A stretch of DNA of 64,000 nucleotides from Sulfuricurvum kujiense DSM 16994 (lineage in GTDB: Bacteria; Campylobacterota; Campylobacteria; Campylobacterales; Sulfurimonadaceae). The notes under the pieces were generated by a model. It ran no database searches. It worked only from the letters and a program-made list of their open reading frames with translations, and was not told the origin of the DNA. Of the stretch, positions 1 to 7,359 are shown piece after piece (position 1 is the stretch's first letter; every line of letters starts with the position of its first letter). A program made the translations under genes and the position numbers. The DNA is taken from NCBI RefSeq assembly GCF_000183725.1, contig NC_014762.1, positions 1,736,001 through 1,800,000 on the forward strand. The letters are read 5' to 3'.

Positions 1-830
1 TAGCCGAAGAACTCAAAGTCAGTACGAAAACTGTACAGCGTGACCTGCATGAAGCACTGTCAGGAAGTGGGGTTTATTGCGACGGACGGCGTTGGAAACT
101 TAGCAGAAACAGTGCAGAAGACGGCTTAGCCAACGAAGAACGTATCGTTCTTGGTGTTCTTGATTCTTTAGCCAAACAAGCTGGTTCTGCTTTTTACAAC
201 AAAGCCCATCAGCTTTTGGAACAGGTAACCTGCCAGCTCGATCATCCCCTCTTTGCCAATCTCGATACTGAAACTCTCTCAGAAGATCATATTAAGACTT
301 TTTCACTTCTCGAAAACGCTATTAAAGCTCGTCATGAAATCACCGCGATGTATACAGCAGTCAACAAACGCAAGCGTACTGTCAAACTAAAACCCCTTCG
401 TCTCGCTTTTTTTGATGGCTATTGGTATTTGTTGGCATTTGATGCCGAAGACAAGGATACGTTTAAAAAATTCCATCTAAAATCACTCGCTGCTATCGTT
501 GAAACCGAAGAATCGTTTATCTATCCCAAAGATGTTGCTTCAGCTATCGAAAAAGCATACTCGGTATGGTTTTCGCTCAATGACTCATTTGAAGTACGCT
601 TATGGGTTGATAAAACCATCGCCCCCTACTTCGAACGTAAACCCTACCACGGGCAAAGCATCGAGGGTCGAGATCCGGATGGCTCCATCGAAGTCGTTTT
701 GAAAATAACCGATGAAATGGAAATCCTCCCTATCGTTCAATGGTATCTACCGCATGTTCGTATTTTGGAACCGGAGTGGATCAATGAGATGCTCATGGAG
801 AAAATTGCAACCTATACAAAAGGGCTTTAA
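1..830 (+). CDS. WYL-domain transcriptional regulator, 5' end outside the window
   Basis: The reading frame is open from the first complete codon at position 3, so the start lies upstream and at least 275 residues are visible. The first ~35 visible residues read as a DeoR/HTH_11-type winged helix (AEELKVSTKTVQRDL). A WYL domain follows, with the family pattern of a strand-rich core around GYWYLLAFD, and then the WCX C-terminal extension (EVRLWVDKTIAPYF). WYL proteins are one-component DNA-binding regulators whose WYL domain is thought to bind nucleic acid or nucleotide ligands, and many control defence or DNA-repair genes. The target here cannot be told, because whatever lies upstream is missing. 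It converges on the next gene with only 5 nt between the stops. The family call is firm; the role is open. Confidence 0.85.
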   Translation, partial: AEELKVSTKTVQRDLHEALSGSGVYCDGRRWKLSRNSAEDGLANEERIVLGVLDSLAKQAGSAFYNKAHQLLEQVTCQLDHPLFANLDTETLSEDHIKTFSLLENAIKARHEITAMYTAVNKRKRTVKLKPLRLAFFDGYWYLLAFDAEDKDTFKKFHLKSLAAIVETEESFIYPKDVASAIEKAYSVWFSLNDSFEVRLWVDKTIAPYFERKPYHGQSIEGRDPDGSIEVVLKITDEMEILPIVQWYLPHVRILEPEWINEMLMEKIATYTKGL

Positions 831-835
831 GTCGA

Positions 836-1432
836 TTAAAGCACCTTCCACCCTTCCAATTCTTTCCACAAGACTTCATCACGAACATACATCCACATCT
901 CATCATCCGCTTCGCACTTGTTATTTTCAACTGTCCAAAGATCTTTTGGCATTTCATCCGCTCTAAAGATTCGTTCATTAAATCCTATTGAGTCCAGTAT
1001 CTCGCTTATCTCATAATAACGTCGCAATCCCCTCTTTATGGTCGTCATCGGTCCACGAATAATGACAGGAGGGTTTTTACGGCGAATGTAATGGATTAGA
1101 TTTTTTCCGATAATCTTACGCACGATACTGCGATTTACCGGATCAGAGAAATAATGCTTTGTAGATAGCCCCGATTGAGCATCTACATCACTTAGTTTTG
1201 AAAACCGGGCTTGCTTTTCATCATGTTTTTCAATCTCTATTTGATATCCAAAATTGACAATGGGTATATGCCATCGCAAACTCTCCCCAACGGCTTTATA
1301 TTTTATTCTCAGTAGAACATAAAAACTGTTATCCACCCAAAAACGATACTCACTGGTATGCTCAATTGGATGATCCTGAAAAAAATATCCCTTATCGACT
1401 TCAACAAGTTTCATGCTTTCTGTAAGCATCAT
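836..1432 (-). CDS. Hypothetical protein, 198 residues
   Basis: I do not recognise this family. The protein is soluble-looking, rich in aromatic and charged residues, with no signal peptide, membrane helix or clear nucleotide-binding motif. The middle carries a basic stretch (RKIIGKNLIHYIRRKNPP) and the C-terminus is acidic. The start is placed at the first of two adjacent ATG codons, because AAGGA sits 8 nt upstream. It lies directly downstream of dnaA on the same strand with 85 nt between, and that gap holds a hairpin, so it may or may not be cotranscribed. Base composition is AT-richer than the housekeeping genes beyond 3.9 kb, which fits the accessory block in which it sits. Confidence 0.6.
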   Translation of the reverse strand: MMLTESMKLVEVDKGYFFQDHPIEHTSEYRFWVDNSFYVLLRIKYKAVGESLRWHIPIVNFGYQIEIEKHDEKQARFSKLSDVDAQSGLSTKHYFSDPVNRSIVRKIIGKNLIHYIRRKNPPVIIRGPMTTIKRGLRRYYEISEILDSIGFNERIFRADEMPKDLWTVENNKCEADDEMWMYVRDEVLWKELEGWKVL

Positions 1433-1481
1433 AGAAATAATCCTTATGATTTAATTATTTCAATGATACGGAGAATACGAG

Positions 1482-1514
1482 ACACAAATATGTCCTAACA
1501 AATGGTATTTGTGT
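1482..1514 (-). terminator. Hairpin just downstream of the dnaA stop codon
   Basis: ACACAAATA at 1482-1490 pairs perfectly with TATTTGTGT at 1506-1514, with a 15-nt loop. It starts 4 nt beyond the dnaA stop codon. Read on the plus strand it is followed by a T-run; read in the direction of dnaA it is preceded by A residues and lacks a strong U-tract. It may act as a 3' stem-loop or weak terminator. Confidence 0.35.
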
Positions 1515-1517
1515 TTT

Positions 1518-2849
1518 TTAAATATTTGAAATTTTATTGATCATTTCATCGATCTTTAGTTTAAAATCATCATCATTTTCCATCATATCTTTAATTTTTT
1601 TCATGGTATGGCTGACAGCAGTATGATCTTTTAGCCCAAAATAACTCGCTAATTGAGGCATAGAATTTGGAGTTAATGTTCGAGATAGATAAATGGCTAT
1701 ACGGCGAGCATGGACTACTGGCACAGTACGATTATTAGAACGCATTTCACTTTGCTTTACGTTCAGCTCTTTTGCTACCAGTTCTAAAATAGAATCGATC
1801 GTGATTTCAGTTTTTTTCTCTTCAATCTGATTTTTCATTACACTGCGTGCGAATTCAAGATCCACTTCAATTCCCATGAGCTGTGAATAGGCATTGAGCT
1901 TGGTAATGATTCCCTCAATTTCTCGTGTATTGTTTTCAATAATCGTAGCAATGTATTGGATAATGTCGTTACTAAAACTAACACGATTGATTTCACACTT
2001 TTTTTTGATAATTTCCAGTTTTGTCTCCAATTCAGGCGACTGAATATCCGCTACAAGACCCCACTCAAACCTGCTAATAAGACGCTTTTCAATGCCCTTT
2101 ATTTTTTTAGGATGTTGATCTGAAGTAATAATAATTTGTCTGTTTTCATTTTTTAGTGCTTCGAAGGTGTGGAAGAATTCCTCTTGAACTTTCACTTTTC
2201 CACTGAGAAATTGAACATCGTCAATAAGGAGTAAATCGCACTTCCGGTATTTATTTTTGAATTGTTCCATTTCGCCAATTCGTAAATAGCGTGAAAAATC
2301 ATTGAGAAAATTTTCAACGGATGTATAGATGACTTCTTTGCCATAGTCTTTCAATACATTCCCAACTGCATGCATCAAATGCGTTTTACCTAAACCTACA
2401 CCACCGTGAATAAATAACGGGTTATATACGATTCCAGGCTTTTTGCTAGCCATAATTGCTGCACGATAAGCAAATTCATTTGAACCTCCAACGATAAAGT
2501 TATCGAAGGTATATAAAGGGTTGAGAGGTGATCCGATGGTGGCTGTCTTTGAAGCATTTGAGCTTTCCATAAATGATGTCAATAAGACTTCATCATCACT
2601 TATGCGAAACGATATCGCTGGTTTAATATTTGTCTTTATTTCGAAGAGTGTTGCAATTAACTCTGCATGTTTTGATTGTATCCAGTTGGCAATCAGTGCA
2701 TTTGGTGTGTCAAAGACGACACTATGCGGTTTAGATAATGCTTCATTGTATTTAAGTTGCTTGATGTAGCGTTTAAAATCAATTGGATTTACCCGTTTTT
2801 CAAGCTCTTCAATAATTAATTCGCCGATGCTAACATTTTTTTTATCCAT
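1518..2849 (-). CDS. dnaA: Chromosomal replication initiator protein DnaA
   Basis: DnaA binds DnaA boxes at the origin and melts DNA to start replication. At 443 residues it has normal length and all four domains. An N-terminal helicase-loader interaction domain (~1-75) leads into the AAA+ core, with Walker A GGVGLGKT at 149-156 and Walker B LLLIDDVQF near 206-214. The C-terminal DNA-binding domain shows the basic loop (VVHARRIAIYLSRTLT) and the DnaA signature GLKDHTAVSH. Nothing is visibly broken. Its setting is odd: dnaN does not follow, the next gene is an orphan, and a serine recombinase diverges upstream. I saw no good DnaA-box cluster in the 226-nt upstream gap. It is either the main dnaA in a rearranged neighbourhood or an extra, horizontally acquired copy. 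The gene is visibly AT-rich compared with genes beyond 3.9 kb. Confidence 0.95.
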   Translation of the reverse strand: MDKKNVSIGELIIEELEKRVNPIDFKRYIKQLKYNEALSKPHSVVFDTPNALIANWIQSKHAELIATLFEIKTNIKPAISFRISDDEVLLTSFMESSNASKTATIGSPLNPLYTFDNFIVGGSNEFAYRAAIMASKKPGIVYNPLFIHGGVGLGKTHLMHAVGNVLKDYGKEVIYTSVENFLNDFSRYLRIGEMEQFKNKYRKCDLLLIDDVQFLSGKVKVQEEFFHTFEALKNENRQIIITSDQHPKKIKGIEKRLISRFEWGLVADIQSPELETKLEIIKKKCEINRVSFSNDIIQYIATIIENNTREIEGIITKLNAYSQLMGIEVDLEFARSVMKNQIEEKKTEITIDSILELVAKELNVKQSEMRSNNRTVPVVHARRIAIYLSRTLTPNSMPQLASYFGLKDHTAVSHTMKKIKDMMENDDDFKLKIDEMINKISNI

Positions 2850-3035
2850 AACGCTACCCGTATATTAATTTCAATTTATACTATCAAAATTGGTAGACAG
2901 GTTTTGTCCAATAAATGAAAAAATTATATGGTCTTACAAAACGATTGGATATCAAGTGTTTTCCGTACACTATGCCCTACCCTGCTTTTAGAAGCGAAAA
3001 AGCTGCCATAAACTATACGAAAAACCCTATCGGAA

Positions 3036-3044
3036 TGATATAAT
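3036..3044 (+). promoter_or_regulatory. Extended -10 promoter for the serine recombinase
   Basis: TGaTATAAT at 3036-3044 is a perfect extended -10 element. It would start transcription near 3051, about 25 nt before the recombinase ATG at 3076. No convincing -35 is needed with this element and none is evident. Confidence 0.6.
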
Positions 3045-3075
3045 AGTTGAATACTAACATTTGAGGTTTTCCGAC

Positions 3076-3636
3076 ATGCTAATAGGATATATGCGAGTAT
3101 CAACCGATGGTGATCGACAAAGTACTGATTTACAACGAGATGCACTCATTAGTGCTGGAGTGGATGAGCGAAATATTTTTGAAGACAAAGCATCGGGAGC
3201 CAAAGATGATCGTGTCGGTTTGGCAAAAGCACTGGAGTATGTCAAAGAAGGTGATACACTTGTTGTTTGGAAATTGGATCGATTAGGAAGGTCCCTACCC
3301 CACTTGATCGAAATCATCTCACAACTCAAATCTAAAGGTGTCGGATTCAGATCTTTGACCGAGGGGATGGATACCTCCAGTGCGTCAGGAGAACTATTGT
3401 TTCATGTATTTGGAGCACTGGCACAGTTTGAACGTTCACTTATACAAGAACGGGTCAATGCCGGATTGGCAGCAGCACGTAAAAGAGGACGTATCGGCGG
3501 GCGACCGCGAGCAATTCCTCAAGAGAAGATGGATGCTATTTTGGAAGCCTTGAATAATGGAATGTCAAAAGCGGCCGTTTGCCGAACGTTTGAAGTGAAG
3601 CGATCGACGTTGATTGATACTTTGAAAAGATATTAA
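3076..3636 (+). CDS. Small serine recombinase (resolvase/invertase family)
   Basis: This is a site-specific DNA recombinase of the Tn3-resolvase/Hin group, 186 residues, the normal size for the small subfamily. The N-terminal catalytic domain begins GYMRVSTDG with the nucleophilic serine at residue 9 (MLIGYMRVS). It carries the usual DRLGRS motif and an E-helix region (FEALAQFERSLIQERV-like). A C-terminal helix-turn-helix (MSKAAVCRTFEVKRSTLID) would bind the crossover site. The ATG at 3076 is preferred over an upstream in-frame TTG at 3061, because GAGG lies 9 nt before it. It sits between a divergent dnaA and a tRNA gene at the end of the accessory block. It could resolve plasmid or transposon dimers or invert a segment. 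No matching transposase is in view. Confidence 0.9.
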   Translation: MLIGYMRVSTDGDRQSTDLQRDALISAGVDERNIFEDKASGAKDDRVGLAKALEYVKEGDTLVVWKLDRLGRSLPHLIEIISQLKSKGVGFRSLTEGMDTSSASGELLFHVFGALAQFERSLIQERVNAGLAAARKRGRIGGRPRAIPQEKMDAILEALNNGMSKAAVCRTFEVKRSTLIDTLKRY

Positions 3637-3678
3637 AATTCTTGAAACTATTTGCGGATTCTACGATTAAGAAGTACT

Positions 3679-3700
3679 ATTCGTCCCCCGATTCGTCCCC
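3679..3700. repeat. Short direct repeat ATTCGTCCCC, two copies
   Basis: ATTCGTCCCC occurs at 3679-3688 and again at 3691-3700, with 2 nt between. It lies in the 134-nt gap between the recombinase stop and the tRNA 3' end. The gap has no other clear content. The repeat could be part of a recombination or attachment site, but this is only inferred from position. Confidence 0.4.
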
Positions 3701-3770
3701 TGTATAAAATCAGTTTTTATATCATTAGATTTAAATCCGAAGAAAGTGCGTTATTTAGGATGTTTGAAGG

Positions 3771-3846
3771 TGGTGGGTCAAGCAGGATTTGAACCTGCGA
3801 CAACCCCGTTATGAGCGGGGGGCTCTAACCACTGAACTATTGACCC
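3771..3846 (-). tRNA. tRNA with CAT anticodon (Met or lysidine-modified Ile)
   Basis: Read on the minus strand this is a complete 76-nt cloverleaf. The acceptor stem GGGTCAA pairs with TTGACCC, the discriminator is A and the CCA end is encoded. The anticodon stem CCCCG/CGGGG encloses loop CTCATAA, giving anticodon CAT. The T arm reads GCAGG TTCAAAT CCTGC. The CTCATAA loop occurs in both elongator tRNA-Met and tRNA-Ile2, and sequence alone does not separate them. It is not an obvious initiator. Its 3' end marks the boundary of the AT-rich accessory block to the left, as expected for a tRNA used as an integration site. Confidence 0.93.
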
Positions 3847-3881
3847 GGTTTTGAAAGAGCGCAATTATAAACGCTCTATCA

Positions 3882-4991
3882 TTAGACGAAGCTTTTTTTA
3901 CCCGTATCCCCGTAAAGATATCGGAAACGATAGGCGAGGAGATTTTCCAAAATCGCCAGAATGACCATAAAATTGATAAAACTGCTCCCCCCATAGCTGA
4001 ACATCGGCAGAGGTACCCCTACGACGGGGGCAAATCCGATCGTCATGGCGATATTGACCGACATGTAGATGAAAAAGAGCAGCGATAATCCCCCTGCGAC
4101 GACCTTTATATAATAATCCTCCGTCCAAAAGGCGATGATAAGCAGATGGACGATCAGTGCCGAATACAGAAGTATCAGTAAAAACGCCCCGAAAAATCCG
4201 AACCGCTCCACCACATAGGCGAAAATAAAGTCGCTCGATGCGATCGGCAAAAACTTCATTTGCGTCTGGGTGGCGTCCTCTTTATCTTTTCCGAAAAAGC
4301 CACCCGAACCTACGGCGATAATCGACTGCTCGACGTGATAGCTCGGTTTTTCACTGACAAAGTCGGTCAGACGCTGCCGCTGGTAATCATGCAGCTGCGA
4401 ATAGATCAGCGGCAAAGAGATGATAAACGACACGATCAGACCGATCCACACTTTCCAATGTACCCCGACGATGAACAAGATTCCGTATCCCAGCATCATA
4501 AGTACCGTCGCCGTCCCCAAATCGGGCTCTTTGGCGATCAGGAAAAACGGCATCAGAATGAAAAACGAGAGTTTTATAAAATCTTTGAGCCGATACCCGT
4601 CGCGCGGAGGGGGATTTCGGCTGATCAGGTACGCCAGCATCAGTACAAACGCAGGTTTAAGCAGCTCCGAGGGCTGGAGGGTAAAATGGATAAACGGTAT
4701 CTCGATCCACCGCTTCGCCCCCAGTCGGCTATGCCCCACGAACTCTACCGCGATTAAGAGCAATATACTCGTCCAATACGCAATCGGGATCATCCAGAGC
4801 ATCCGTCGGATAGGGAGGAGAAAAAGGGTAATAAACACCCCGACCCCGACAAAAACATAAAACATCTGCTTTTGCCCGAGAGTCGGATGTATCTCGTAGA
4901 TGAGCCAACCTGAAGTGAATATGAGCGGAATCAATAAGATAACCGTGATAAAATCAAAGTGTGCTAAAATTCGTCTATCAATATTAAGCAC
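3882..4991 (-). CDS. rodA: Rod-shape peptidoglycan glycosyltransferase RodA
   Basis: RodA is the SEDS-family transmembrane glycosyltransferase that polymerises lipid II for lateral wall growth, with a class B PBP partner. The protein has 369 residues and about ten hydrophobic helices. Family landmarks are visible: PSELLKPAFVLMLAYL, the loop KEPDLGTATVLM, the periplasmic stretch AIAVGSGGFFGKDKEDATQTQMKF-like region with DFIFAYVVERFGF, and the C-terminal VVGVPLPMFSYGGSS. It starts at 4991 with an ATG and is transcribed away from rluD. No penicillin-binding protein is beside it. FtsW is the close alternative, but this length and the GKDKEDATQ-type loop fit RodA better. Confidence 0.9.
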   Translation of the reverse strand: MLNIDRRILAHFDFITVILLIPLIFTSGWLIYEIHPTLGQKQMFYVFVGVGVFITLFLLPIRRMLWMIPIAYWTSILLLIAVEFVGHSRLGAKRWIEIPFIHFTLQPSELLKPAFVLMLAYLISRNPPPRDGYRLKDFIKLSFFILMPFFLIAKEPDLGTATVLMMLGYGILFIVGVHWKVWIGLIVSFIISLPLIYSQLHDYQRQRLTDFVSEKPSYHVEQSIIAVGSGGFFGKDKEDATQTQMKFLPIASSDFIFAYVVERFGFFGAFLLILLYSALIVHLLIIAFWTEDYYIKVVAGGLSLLFFIYMSVNIAMTIGFAPVVGVPLPMFSYGGSSFINFMVILAILENLLAYRFRYLYGDTGKKSFV

Positions 4992-5177
4992 TACGGTCCT
5001 TCTTTAATTTTTGCTAATTGTAGCATAGCGGGCTTATACTAATTTTTTTTGAACGCAAAAGGAATAAAATCCCTTTTGCTGCGCTGGCCGCTAAGGCACT
5101 GAAGCTTGCCTTATTCTAAGGCAGAAGTTTACATTGTCTAAATGAATCTAAAAACAATAAACTAAAGGCACCCTATT
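4992..5177. other. Divergent intergenic region between rodA and rluD
   Basis: This 186-nt gap must hold promoters for both flanking genes. A hairpin GCAAAAGG / CCTTTTGC (5055-5062 with 5072-5079, 9-nt loop) is present. A second short inverted AAGGCA/TGCCTT pair follows near 5093-5115. I could not assign a confident -10 for either gene. Confidence 0.4.
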
Positions 5178-6155
5178 TTGACACAAGAAGACTCAACGTT
5201 TACGACCGACGAAGCTGTTCGTCTGGACGTTTTTTTAACACAGCAGCTGGGACAGACACGCAACCAGATCACTCAGCTCATCGAACAAAACTGCGTTAGC
5301 GTGGACGGTAAAGAAACCGCCAAATCAGGATTGAAACTCAAACCTTCCCAAACGGTAATCATCCGCTTCCCCGAACAAAAATCGACTCCGGCGCAGGAGA
5401 TCGATTTCGACGTCGATATCTTGTTCGAGGATGATGATATCCTCGTTATCAACAAACCCAGCTCCCTCACCGTCCATCCCGCACCGAGTGTGAAAGAACC
5501 GACCCTCGTCGACTGGCTCAAACACAAAGGGATTGCCCTCTCGACGCTGAGCGGCGAAGAGCGCCACGGCATCGTCCACCGACTCGACCGCGGTACGAGC
5601 GGAGCGATGGTCATCGCCAAAAACAACGAAGCCCACGAAGCCCTCTCGCTTCAGCTGCAGGACAAAACGATGGGGAGATACTATCTTGCGATCATTACCC
5701 CCGCGATGAAAGAGACCATCACCGTTATCGACCGCCCTATCGGACGAAGCGCCAACAACCGCCTCAAAATGGCCATCAGCGAGAGCGGGAAAAATGCCAA
5801 AACGGCATTTGCCAAACTTCTCCCAAGCCATGATGAGACCGAGGAACTGATCGCCTGCAAACTCTACACCGGACGGACCCATCAGATACGGGTTCATTTG
5901 GAGTCAATAAGCCGCCATATCATCGGTGATCACCTCTACGGAACTTCGGCAAAAAGCGATAAAATGGAACGTATATTGCTTCATGCCTATAACCTCTATT
6001 TTACCCATCCGACGACCTTAAAGAGGGTGAATTTCACCGCTCCTCTGGGAGACGTGATGGAAGATTATTTAACTAAACATTTTGATTCAAAGGAACTGCA
6101 TGAACTCATCGATCCGCTACGCATTGAGCGCCTCTTTAGCACTGAGTCTCTTTAG
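5178..6155 (+). CDS. rluD: RluA-family 23S rRNA pseudouridine synthase, RluD-like
   Basis: The enzyme isomerises uridine to pseudouridine in large-subunit rRNA (RluD acts around helix 69). It has 325 residues: an S4 RNA-binding domain at about 12-60 (RLDVFLTQQLGQTRNQITQLI), then the catalytic domain with the signature HRLDRGTSG carrying the catalytic Asp. It ends with the usual TGRTHQIRVH substrate-binding strand. The start is a TTG at 5178 with AAAGG about 10 nt upstream; no ATG gives a complete S4 domain. Its 3' end overlaps the next gene by 56 nt, which suggests coupling. RluC/RluA members share these motifs, but S4 plus this length favours RluD. Confidence 0.88.
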   Translation: MTQEDSTFTTDEAVRLDVFLTQQLGQTRNQITQLIEQNCVSVDGKETAKSGLKLKPSQTVIIRFPEQKSTPAQEIDFDVDILFEDDDILVINKPSSLTVHPAPSVKEPTLVDWLKHKGIALSTLSGEERHGIVHRLDRGTSGAMVIAKNNEAHEALSLQLQDKTMGRYYLAIITPAMKETITVIDRPIGRSANNRLKMAISESGKNAKTAFAKLLPSHDETEELIACKLYTGRTHQIRVHLESISRHIIGDHLYGTSAKSDKMERILLHAYNLYFTHPTTLKRVNFTAPLGDVMEDYLTKHFDSKELHELIDPLRIERLFSTESL

Positions 6156-7356
6156 CGGCTGTGCTCCTCAGCCTGTCACACCACAAAAAACCGTTACGAT
6201 CGACTCATCCCTTCCTACCCCCTCATTAAACGGTTTTATTGCCGATATCACGTCGATCGCGTTTGAGTGGAAACTGATCGAAGATCCGCGCATCAGCGGC
6301 TATTACGTTTATCGCAACACTCCGGGTGCCGAAGATCAGAAGTTACAGCGCATCGCTACGATCGACAGCCGTTTCGCAACCCATTTCGTCGACAGCGACC
6401 TCAAACCCGGATGCGAGTACCAATACCGATTTTCCGCCATCACCAAAGAGGGGACAGAATCGATAGCGAGTGAAACCATGCTCGTCGCAACCCAGCCGAT
6501 GATCGCTCCGGTCAGCTTTTTTCAAGCGGTCGGTAACATGCCGCGCAGTGCCAAACTTCTCTGGCGCCCGCATCCGAACGGCAAAATCAACGGCTATATC
6601 GTCGAACGAAGAGATGCAACCGAACAAAAATGGAACGCTATCGCTACCGTTTCAGGACGGCTGAATGCGGAATACATCGACCATGACCTAAAAGACGGGC
6701 AGGTATATCTGTATCACGTCAAAGCGACGACGTTCGACAAACTCACGACCGAGCCGAGCGAAGAGAGCAAAATCATCACCAAACCGCTCCCTCCGGAAAT
6801 TCACAACATCACCTCGACCAACGATCTTCCGCGCGCCATTACGCTAACGTGGGAACCGAGTATGATCAGCGATTTGAGCCATTACAACATTTACCGTTCA
6901 TCAACGCCGAACGGAAAATTTGAGTACTACGTCAAACTCGAAACTACTACCTTTACCGACAAAATCACCGAAGACGGGAAATTCTACTTTTATAAAATCA
7001 CCGCAGTCGACAAAGACGGTTTAGAGAGCCTCCAGCCCTCCGTTGCCACACAGGGTTCAACCCTCTCAAAACCTCAGACGCCGATCGCCTATGAGGGGAA
7101 AATAAACAATAAAGTAGTCGAGCTGCAATGGAAAAATACCGATCCGCGGAGTGTCAGCTATACCGTCATCAAAACAACAAAAACGAGCTGGGTCACCCGA
7201 GAGACTATCGATATCAACAACATCACCGAAACCAGCTTCCGCGATACCGATATCAAACCCGATACCGGCTATCTGTATGAGATTGTAAGCGTCGACAAGA
7301 ACGGTATCCGTTCGCTTCCGACGCAAGCCGTCGAACTCAGCTATGAGGCCAAATAA
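6100..7356 (+). CDS. Fibronectin type III repeat lipoprotein
   Basis: This is a 418-residue predicted outer-membrane or periplasmic lipoprotein. The N-terminus is a lipoprotein signal ending in the lipobox LFSGC, so the mature protein would start at Cys with a lipid anchor. The rest is four repeats of about 90 residues of FN3 type, each with the pattern ...LxWxP...ISGYxVYR...TxFxDxxLKPGxxYxYRxxA. Such domains bind proteins or polysaccharides and carry no enzymatic residues. The ATG at 6100 is chosen because AAGGA precedes it. The gene therefore starts inside rluD, a 56-nt overlap in another frame. trmB follows after 3 nt, so all belong to one operon leading into ftsEX-envC. The exact function is unknown. 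Confidence 0.85.
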   Translation: MNSSIRYALSASLALSLFSGCAPQPVTPQKTVTIDSSLPTPSLNGFIADITSIAFEWKLIEDPRISGYYVYRNTPGAEDQKLQRIATIDSRFATHFVDSDLKPGCEYQYRFSAITKEGTESIASETMLVATQPMIAPVSFFQAVGNMPRSAKLLWRPHPNGKINGYIVERRDATEQKWNAIATVSGRLNAEYIDHDLKDGQVYLYHVKATTFDKLTTEPSEESKIITKPLPPEIHNITSTNDLPRAITLTWEPSMISDLSHYNIYRSSTPNGKFEYYVKLETTTFTDKITEDGKFYFYKITAVDKDGLESLQPSVATQGSTLSKPQTPIAYEGKINNKVVELQWKNTDPRSVSYTVIKTTKTSWVTRETIDINNITETSFRDTDIKPDTGYLYEIVSVDKNGIRSLPTQAVELSYEAK

Positions 7357-7359
7357 CGA

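Noticed and set aside
1329-1337. TTATCCACC, one base from a consensus DnaA box
   Set aside because: It is single, lies inside a coding region and has no companion boxes, so it does not support an origin here.
2850-3060. Gap upstream of dnaA as a possible oriC
   Set aside because: It is AT-rich and next to dnaA, but I found no cluster of DnaA boxes; it is better explained as two divergent promoter regions.
4260-4757. Plus-strand open frame opposite rodA
   Set aside because: Composition is Arg/Gln/Asp-rich in the manner of antisense shadows, and rodA fully explains the region.
5055-5079. Hairpin in the rodA-rluD gap as a terminator
   Set aside because: Both neighbours are transcribed away from it, so there is no transcript for it to end; its role is unclear.
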